From Lepisosteus oculatus (lineage: Eukaryota; Chordata; Actinopteri; Semionotiformes; Lepisosteidae), in NCBI RefSeq assembly GCF_040954835.1, contig NC_090704.1, forward strand, positions 39,436,979 to 39,500,978: a DNA stretch of 64,000 bases. Direction: 5' to 3'. This document shows, one piece after another, positions 48,401 to 57,745 of the stretch. The position numbers were made by a program, and so were the translations under genes. Position 1 is the first letter of the stretch. Each line of letters begins with the position of its first letter. The notes beneath the pieces are model-generated. The model made no database searches and had not been told where the DNA came from. It was given only the letters and a program-made list of their open reading frames with translations.

Positions 48401-48780
48401 CATGAGGAATAATGACATCTAAGAATCAGATGCTGTCTTAAGGTATAATAAGTTTTGGCTTAACCTGCTTGGTTAGGGGGTAGCCTCCTGGTCAAGGGGA
48501 TGGTGATCCTTGGAACCCTATTCAGAGAGAGAAGCTGATCCTGGGAGGGTTGCAAAGGTGGAGGCAGGGTGAATGCAACACAATGTAAGGTATGTGCCAA
48601 AGATCTGAATAACAGAAGTAATGATTCCAATTTAAAACGGCTGGGAACTTCCGTTTATGAAAGGGATCATGAGATCCAAGAATCACGTGCTTTCTGTTTA
48701 TTAAGTATAGCAGTATTGGCTTGACCCACTTGGTTAAGGGGTTGCCTGCTGGCCATAGGATGAGGAGGCTTGGTACCCCA
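48401..48780 (+). repeat. Imperfect direct repeat of 113-120 bp, period 267 bp
   Basis: Unit 1 (48401-48520) and unit 2 (48668-48780) both start CATGAG. They share AAGAATCA, then TTGGCTTRACC, CTTGGTTARGGGGT, GCCTSCTGG and CTTGG(A/T)ACCC in the same order and spacing. The 147 bases between are unrelated. This could be a local duplication or two copies of an unnamed repeat. Confidence 0.75.
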
Positions 48781-50305
48781 AAAAGAAACATGTAGTCAAG
48801 TGAATTTTTCAATATTCAGTAAAACATGCTTTTGTAGAAGAACTGGAGCGGATTAACAGGGGAATTACAGTAGATGTCAGGTAGCCCACACTGTCCAAAT
48901 CCTGCATTAAGCGGATTATGGGATGTGCTGCTGCTTCCTCTGGGGCAGTGTTATACCCAGGGTCTTGTGTCTTGAAGAGCTTAGGCATTCCAGAGAAAAG
49001 AGCAGAGAAAATTCAGCAGAGCACCAGTTTTCAACGCTGTCATTATAGAGAAGCCAAGAAGTTTTCCCTAGGGTTCTGCCAGCATGGTATTTTTAACTGG
49101 GGTTTTACCGTCTTATTTTTTTCCTCTTAAAAGTGTTGTACCCCATTTCCTTTTTCCAGATTTATTTATCCTCACAGTTTCTTAACTGCAAAATAGAGGG
49201 AGGCAGAAAGGGGCTATAAAAATCCACCCAAACAAATAATCAAATATGACTTTTCTGAGGAATGAGTTATTATCATGTCTGAGTTTAGGCAACTTCTGTC
49301 AAGTAATACATTTTTATAATTAGTAAGTTTGCCTCCAATTGTTTTAATATCCCAAACATTTATTTGTTAAAACGTTCTGCAATCGTCTTCAGCCTTTGTC
49401 TTTTTTTTCTTGACAGGACATGTTGTGCTGTAGAACTTATGTATCTGAAAGATAAATATGGTGCCAGAAATTGTGATCTTTAAAATGTTATATCTCCTTC
49501 GATGAGTTTAGTGAGAGAAGGTCAAGTGTTGCTGTCTCCGTAGAAGCTGCCGTGACAACTGTTTCCAGGGGTGGCCACAGTTCAGCTCCTTGCAGGCCGA
49601 AATAAGGAAGCTGACCATGTGTTTCTGGGGAATCGCCATGCTTTCGTTTAACAGAGCTTGGATCCTCAGCTAGGTTCACCGAGGCAAAGGAGTAACATAT
49701 TGGCTGTATCAGTTCCACTGTCTTCTTTCTTTTGACAGCTGCATGAGCACACTGGAAAATAAGGCTATCTGTGAGTTTTTGAGTCACCTTTCCTTAATTG
49801 TCCCGGACATGATTAGGGCTAACCAGTGCTGGAGGGAGTCCGTGTGATTGCAGTCAGCACGAATTAACCAATTATATTCCCTGTACCACCCATAGAGAAC
49901 AAAGGCTTGCTTACTGAGATCCTCAGACACACTCTCTTGTTTATACTGTTCATCCTTGGGTCATTTGGTAACCTCCATAGTAACCTTACAGGAATAATAG
50001 CCTAAATTGAGGATTTTCTCAATGACAAATCAACAAGTGTTGCAGTACCATGGCAAGTCAAGAATACTAATAAAGTCCACCCAACACTGGTGGACTAGTG
50101 TCTTAGACAATTGCACACTTTTACTTTGGGAGCATTCAAGTCCCGTGCGGCTAATGAAGAACCACTTTCTGGTTTACTTTGTCAAATGTGTTTTTGTGTA
50201 TTTTAAGCATTTGAGTCCCTTCTCTTCTTTGCCTTCTTCCTAGGCTAAAATGTATAATACCAGTGTGATCCACCCTGACTTTGAAAGAAGAATTATCCTG
50301 TGTCG

Positions 50306-50400
50306 TGGGTCCGAGCCTGGGCCATAGTGCTAGCCAACTGTGACCAATGTTCCTGGAGTGACAGTGCACAATTAGCAGTGGACCAGGGTTCTTTCAGTGA
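50306..50400 (+). mobile_element. Partial SINE related to the 58248 element
   Basis: GGGTCCGAGCCTGGGCCATA (B-box-like) is followed by AACTGTGACCAATGTTCCTG and ACAGTGCACAATTAGC. These line up in the same order as segments of the 58248-58585 SINE. The A-box half is absent and the right end is unclear, so this is a truncated or diverged copy. Confidence 0.45.
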
Positions 50401-53400
50401 AACGGTATTTCCTGGCTTCCGCAGGCTTGCAGTGATATTAATGAGGGATGCGCTGTTACTGCAGATGTCCACCAACCCTTCTGTACAGCACTGTGGTACT
50501 TGTCTGCCTCTTGTCGTTCTCCAGGTGCAGGACAAGCGCTGCTGAACAGAGACATCTGTAACTGTTAGCAGTGCCGAACTGGATGGGTGTGAGAAGCAAA
50601 ATGTAAAAAAGTTTAAAAACGCAAAATTAAGACAGTGTTTCAACAGAATAAATATTTATTGACTAGGTTTGCAACAGGTCACTATAAAAGCATGTAAAAA
50701 ATACAGTATCTTCTACAGGTGAGGTGAGAGTAAAGTGCATTCGCAGAACAGTGTAGACGGACAGGGCAATCCTGGCCGTAAGATAACGTTTTTTAAAATT
50801 TTCCTTGTTTTTCTAATATCTTAGAAAATTAAAACATTTTTTTTACAGTTTCACAACCCTCAATACTACCTCTTCCCTGCACTCTGGAGGGGGTCCTGGA
50901 ATGACTGACTTTATACTGGCTATAAATGAAATAGCACCCCAGACTGAGAAGCACACTACAGCAGACTGAATTCTGGTCAAAACAGCAATAATAATATTGC
51001 AACAATATAAATACATTGTAGCTGCAAACAAGATCATTAGCCTTCTAGGCTTAATGCTAAAGACGACTTGAGACAGCAGACCTCTACTTTTCTAAGTATA
51101 ATCTAATGACATTTGATTTGGGGGGGGATTTTGCAAAGGACCTGCAGTTAGCAGCAGTACAGGGCTTGGTAGTAAAAAGTGATACAGCAAGATCAAGGAT
51201 GGTTAGTGGAGAATTCCTGATTTACCTGCAGTGCCCCTTGGTTTGAAATGATAAGTCTTTCAGGAACGATGTGCCCTGGGTTTTTAGGGACTAGAGAAAA
51301 TCAGGTTGGGGAGAAAATATTGCTTTTATTTTTATCTATGAGAATAGGAATTGAAATGACCTTGATATTGTAGTGCTATCCTTACACTTGGGGAAGAACA
51401 AACATCTAAATAACAGAGAAGGTAGCGTTTGTTCTCCACTCGAAATTAGTAAATGAGATCTAATGGTCTATAGTGGCCTTTTCAACTGAAAGCCGTATGG
51501 TCTGGTAGATGAGAAACTCTGCTCATCGCTGGTTTATCCCTTTCAGAGTTTAAGAACAATAACTCTGCACCATGACTAGTCTTTTCACCAACTGTCAATA
51601 GCAGTAAGAAAATTAATGTGATTTTCTCCGTGCATACAACTTTAAAGGTGAAGTCTTTGATTTCATGTAAGTTTTGCACTTACACAAAAACAGTTTCAGT
51701 CTTTTTCCATGCTTGAACAGCAATATTTTAGAACTACAGTATGTACCACTGTGATTTGAATTGTGTAGACGTACATTGTTATTCAGGGAACACCGTCTAC
51801 ATGCTTGATATGTTACAAAAGACTCAGAATGTTATGACCCACACCTCTGCCTTATGCTTGTGGGAGTTTCGATCTTTTACCACATTCCTCTGTTTCAAAG
51901 CACTTCATATGGACAAACTGCCACATTTTGTACAGGACTCTTTGAACGGGAATGACAATCTATGTTAAAAGTGTGGTTAGTTTAGAGACTTCCGGGCTTT
52001 AAGAAGGCTAGTGCAAAATACTTCCTGCTCAAAATTAATATTTGAACATCTTCATTAAACCCCACTATTATTTTCTTCTTCTGTCAGGAATGTGGATAGT
52101 GTATTTTTATGTAATCCACATTTCTCAAAAATACATAGTATGCGTGTTTGCATTTCATAGGAATGGTGTACTGTTGCATAGCTGTATATGATTAATGTGA
52201 CAGACGTGACTATGCACTTCAGTGTGCATTTGATCAAATGGGGTTTAGCTTTCCTTTTACCATCCCTTCATGCCATTAGTTTTTGGACACCCACAGGGTG
52301 TCTTTTCTGCACATAATTACAGAAGTGCAAATTAGAATGCTGACAAGGTCTATTATTGTGTAGCAGTTTTCCTGGTGGTAATGTGGCATAAGGTACATTT
52401 TCTCTGTTGTCCTCATGATATAAAGACTGGTCCCAGAAAGATCAAAGATGGCAGTGCTATGTGGCAGTTTATGCCCTTTTGCAACACTCAGAAACCTGGT
52501 ACATGCTATCATGCTCTTAGTAGCACAAAGACGAAAGCAAAGCAGTCTGCTTCAGTGTGCAGAACCAAATGTTCATCAGCATCAAAGATTAATTCACCAG
52601 TTTAGGACACCCCTCCCCTTTTCAGCTTCAAGCAGTTTACAGTCATTATGTTTCTTAACATGATACATTGATACAAGTCATATAGGAACACTGAACACAC
52701 ACACGCACACACAAATACATAAATACTGTTATAGAGACTATTACAATGTTCAGCATCCAGCAGAGCCTGCAAAAACACTACAGGACAGGCGCCTGATTTA
52801 CTGAAGTAACTGGTCTGTTCTATTAGCCGTCTAGCAAAAGGTTCTGTCTCCGTTAAAACAACTCAGACAAGACTGAGACTGAAGCTGCAAGGGCATAAAA
52901 TATCATGCTAATCCCAAGCAGACTGCTCAGACAGCTCAGAGCTATTGAACTGATCCATCTCAGGCCTCTTTCCAGGTTAAATATAATATCTTTGTACAGT
53001 ACGTGTCCCTTCAAACACCAACAGTGAAAAAGATGGAAATTTGACCTATACTTTTGAAATTACTTCTCACATTATAGCCTTCTCAATGACTAGGCTCCTA
53101 ATAATTCTGAATTATGTTTATTGATTTAGTTTTTATCAAATAAAATGAAAAAAACATCAGTTTTAGCTCATTTCACAGGCACCAGGTCTTGGAAAAGTAG
53201 TTAATCGCCCACCCTATGACACTAGGTGATAAAAAACAGCTTCATATTGCACATTATTTCTCTGTGACATTGGAAATGCAATAAAGTGATCCATGTCTTC
53301 AGTCAATCGATCATAAAATGTGTAGAAAAACGAAGGTAACTAGACAGTATGCTCTTTATAGAATTGGCCTCCTCTACAGAACACCAAGCCTTTTGAAGGC

Positions 53401-54374
53401 AGTAGAAATGTTGAAAGGTGCATTATACTGAGGAACAAGACCTGTGTACTGGTGCAAATAGATGGTATTCCAATTAGAGGTAACGAAGAAACCATATCCA
53501 AAAATGTCATCTTGAAAGAAGCCAGAGTGTCGACTTCATCAAGATAGCTGGGTTGCTTGTTCTGTATTTCCACAACTCTTCTTCAGAAGGTACAGAGGTA
53601 CTTGAACAGAGGTTTCAAACGTGGAAAGGAACAGTACAAAGACTACTTATATTGTACTCCCTAGAAGAAGTTAAAATGCCTTTTAGATATCTTCTATAAA
53701 GGATTGTAATTGTATGTCCTATTTAAACTTGCAAAATATATGAAGGACTACATTAAGACATATAGGAGGCATTTTTCAATGCATACAGTTGCCAAAAAGG
53801 GATTTTGTAAATTAGAATCTTGATTAGAGAGAATTTGTTTTCATATATGACTTACTGTACCACCCAGTATTGGACAGGAATTGCTTTAATGGAGACAAAA
53901 AACAGTTGGAAGAGGCAAGTTACAATTAACTGTGAATGCTGAATTGTGGATGAAAAGGTAACAAAATATGCTTGCAAATAAAAGTTAAGAAATGAATGAA
54001 ATGTGTACTCAGAAGACAGTCTTTCCCTTTTTTAATTTCCTAATAGCTAAGGGAAGAGGTGAAAGAACACTGTTGTTTAATGGCTGTTGTAACTTTCAAG
54101 CACAATACTAGTTCAAGACACAAATGTATAAAGCCTCGGTCAGACAGAAGATTAAAAAATCTTTGAAAACGCCAAGCTGGCCTGCTGTGACACTTAGCTG
54201 TGCTGCACAGAGTGCCGATCAAAGTGAAGGACCATAAATGGATGTTTATTTCAGCCTCTCAAAATTGTGAAGGGTTGGAGCAAGTGGCCAGATGTGTGCA
54301 ATAGGTTTTAAACTCCTTGGCCCGACTGCCCAGTTGGAATAGCCCATTGCAAAAGGTGAGAATTCCATTAATTG

Positions 54375-54485
54375 AAAATCGAGGTTCCGTCTGTAAGAAT
54401 CTCTGAATAGGAAAATCGAGGATCCAAATGTAGGAATCTCTGGTTATGAAAATTGAGGATCAATCTGTAGGAATCTCTGGATAGG
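54375..54485 (+). repeat. Minisatellite, 3 x 37 bp
   Basis: Three head-to-tail units are at 54375-54411, 54412-54448 and 54449-54485. Each runs AAAATYGAGG...TGTARGAATCTCTG...; units differ at only a few positions. It is intergenic, between CSNK1D and SLC16A3. Confidence 0.9.
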
Positions 54486-56704
54486 AAAGCAAGGCTATTT
54501 TACTCTACATCTTATTTAACGCTGTTCTTTCTTTTGTATGACTAGAGTTGAATGGAAAAGATGGGTTGGATGCCATTATGTGTTTTGAATGTGAAAGGAA
54601 CTGTTTTCTTTCAGGAAACTCTTTGGAATTATAATTTTAGGGCATGAATGGACTTTGCAATATATAGGTGCTATGAAGACATTCCCTGTGCATATATTAA
54701 GGCACTAGCAAATTATATCTAATGTAATATTAAGCCCCTTCTCTAATGCTGGTGGTAGACATTTCATTAAAAGAGTGGATTGCAGTGCTGTGATGAAGGG
54801 AATGGGAGACAGGAGGTGCTGGAAATTGCTTTTTTTTGTATACATCTACTGATGTTCTCCTTAGTCAATATCTGTATTGCCTATTGCTGTTGGCCAGAAA
54901 TCAATGCCATCAAATGGAATCCAGCTTTCATCAGGCATTTTGACCCTTATCCATAACTCTCTCCTGCTGGTGGGTCAGCAGTGAATAAAGAAAAGGAAGA
55001 GTACTTCATAAACATTTCTAATTTTAAGTTTAAATCATGGGTAATTGAAAGTATTTTACCTTTATTTGTAAATTAATTGATCTTTATGATGGATCTTGTG
55101 TCATGTTTTTGAGAGTTGAAGGTATATTTGTATTGCTTATTAGCTTATGAGGATCCTAAGAAATTCTCCAGACTTTACTTTTTTATCCTAATGGGCGAAG
55201 ACATGGCTGTTCTCATTTCTACATGCTCTCTGCCAATTGATTATTCTCAGTCCAAACAAAGACCTTCCTCTTCAAGTCTTTCACTGTCTGAACTCATTCT
55301 GTGCAGCAGCAAGGAGCAGATTATAGACAGCAACATTTAAAAAGCCCTCAATGAAGAATGTCTTCATTGTTTTTATAAAATCAATTTACATTTATGTGTT
55401 ACCACAAAATGTCCAGTTTATCACAGCGTGCAGTCTGTTTTCCTTAAACATTATAATCATAAACATCAACATTAGAGATGAAGCTGGTTAAGAGCCATCT
55501 GACCGAATAAAAGTTTTTGGTATTAAAATCTATTTAATTGCCAGTTACTATACTACACACGCACAAATTCCCACAACACTCAGCAAAGCTTTTAAAACAG
55601 TGTGCCACACACAGACACACCTATACAGGTGTAGATCAGAATCTACCTCACATCAGCTAGGAACTCTGAATCCATTTATTTTTCTTTATTTAAGATATAA
55701 AAATTAAATTATAACAGGTTGCAGAAGCAACATATCCTCCTTTCATTAAAAATATACCTTAAAACTTTGGGCTGAAATTCCTCATTCTGGTATGATTAGA
55801 TGAAAATAAAAAAATAAAAATAATAAAAATTAAATTAAATTGACAATGTAAGCAGTTGATGTAGACTGCAGTTTGTGTGTTTTCCAGCCTTATTCTCATA
55901 AGAGATACTGTGGGTCTCAATGCATCAGTAAGCACAAGTGACACTTTCTGATTTTAACAGGACAGGACACATTGAGGGCACTTGTTTGCATGTTTCTCCC
56001 TTCTCACCACATTGCTCCCACTATGCTAGTATTGCAATTCTGGGGAGAAATAAGCTTCTGCATGTAAGATTCAGAACCCCAAAACCTAGCTCAGTTGTTG
56101 CTCTACTAATTCAAGTTTTAGCTCCAGTGGAATTAATTCCTCAACCCATTATCGGAACAATTACAAGCTGCAGTCCCACAGTTATAGACAACATATAACA
56201 CAAAATAGCACACAGTCTTCTTTCTACTGCAAACACACCAGTAAATCAGTTATGTTGCTAATATTTCTGTTTTAGGCAGCACTGCTTCCCAGCACCTGGT
56301 CTTTTAACAATACACAGCTCATTAAATGATGTCCCTTCCCCGTCATGGTTTTTGTTTGTAAACTTTATGGTTCGGGTTTTGAATTTCATACCTCAGATGG
56401 TATTTTTTTCTGGAGCGATATAATCACTTAATACTTTATATGCTGACTTTAAATCCCTTTGAGAAACATCTACATAAGAGTGAACCATATACAGGTATCT
56501 AGCAAATAAATACTGTGAATAGATTTGAAGTGTCTCTAGGAGTTTCATTTCAAAACAAGAGACCTGAAATATATTTCTGAATAGCCCGTGACATCTTGTC
56601 AAAGGCTGGTTACCAGAGTTCTCCCTTGATCGCCATTGTACAGCTGCAGTCCGGCTCACTGAAAATACGGCAGTGTGGCCCTGTTTCTTACGGCACTTAA
56701 AGAT

Positions 56705-57377
56705 TTCTTTTCCCTTTTTGCTCATTTTATTATACCCTCTGCAGACGGGGACCCACTTATACCCCCCAGATCTTCCCTTTAAACAGGTACAGGTAGGTAG
56801 TCCCTTTCACAGAAGCAACAGACACTAGGTACAGAGGAAGCAGAATTATATTCCCCATGAGCACCAGCTACAGAACTCTCAGTCCTCACATTGCAAACTG
56901 CTGATCCACGCACAGCTACCAGGTGCCACGCTAGCAATCACCTTCTGCTTCTGAAACACGTGAGACCAGGAGCAGACAATCCCTGCTAGTATTTTGTGAT
57001 GTCATGTTCCGTTTTCTACAAGATACAAGATACAAGAGATACAAACTGCTTGAGTGAGCCATACAAACGGGCCTGGTTCTGGCAGGAGATGCCCCCGCCC
57101 TGGCTGTTTCACTTAGTTATCGAGTGGAGTGCATCTCCGGTGCATCTGTATTGTTTGTCCATATTTTGTTTTAATTTTTTTTCCTGTTAGGAGTGTGCCC
57201 TGATATGGCACAGCCTTAGAAAGTACATCTATATTACAGCTAAAATAAATACAAGATTTTCAACATCCTTGCTTGTCCCACTTTTCCATTTTCTCTGTGG
57301 AAACATATATATTTTTTTGTTTTGCTCCCTCCTGCTTAGTGTCTCTAGTCTCAGTGAGCTACCTAACCTCCCACCTC
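56705..57377 (-). other. SLC16A3: SLC16A3 3'UTR (probable extent)
   Basis: Noncoding sequence follows the stop on the minus strand. The first AATAAA on that strand lies at 56731-56726, and an ATTAAA variant lies near 57171. The actual end is not determined. Confidence 0.4.
56726..56731 (-). terminator. Candidate poly(A) signal of SLC16A3
   Basis: AATAAA on the minus strand, about 650 bases after the SLC16A3 stop codon. The upstream ATTAAA near 57171 is an alternative. Position is the only support. Confidence 0.35.
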
Positions 57378-57745
57378 TCACACACAGGTCTCTGGATTTG
57401 TAACCACTTCCCCGTTTTTGTCTGTATTGTCCCTGAGGAACTGCTCCACCTCGATGGAGTCCAATTTCACACTGTCTGGCCTCTTCTCCTTGTCCTTGTC
57501 CTTGTCTTCTTTCTCACTCTCCTCCTTCAGCTCCTTCCCAACCTCCTCTTCCTCCTCAGGGGGTTTGTTGAGCTGCTCCGTTTCTGTAGCTGTCACGGCC
57601 ATCTCCTGCTTTACTTCCGGCTCCGCTGGCTTCTTCCCAATGCAGAAGAAATTGCCGCTGGCCAGCACCACAGCTGAGAGTACCACTTCCACGCCGGCCA
57701 CCATAAACACGAACATGTAACGCTTGGTTGCATCAAGAATCCGCC
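57378..57745 (-). CDS. SLC16A3: SLC16A3 last coding exon (TM12 and cytosolic tail)
   Basis: The acceptor CTTTACACTTGCAG precedes [20 protein letters not shown]12 spans about 391-417. The cytosolic tail (418-503) is rich in Glu and Lys ([20 protein letters not shown]) and longer than the human tail. It ends VVTNPETCV with the stop at 57378-57380. The T-C-V end fits a class I PDZ-type ligand. Human MCT4 is sorted basolaterally by tail signals; that role here is inferred. Confidence 0.95.

Larger units (their letters stand above)
44470..56704. other. Intergenic DNA between convergent CSNK1D and SLC16A3
   Basis: About 12 kb without a recognisable protein gene. It holds the CpG patch, dispersed repeat copy B, LINE remnant copy 2, the 267-bp-period duplication, a partial SINE and the minisatellite, each listed separately. 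CA-rich runs occur near 52695-52712 and 55555-55625. Remaining stretches show nothing I can name. Confidence 0.7.

Noticed and set aside
49488..49787. 99-codon minus-strand open frame in the intergenic region
   Set aside because: No recognised domain or splice context, and no promoter-like sequence nearby.
57273..57720. Ser- and Leu-rich + strand open frames
   Set aside because: Antisense to the Glu/Lys-rich SLC16A3 tail; the composition is explained by the opposite strand.
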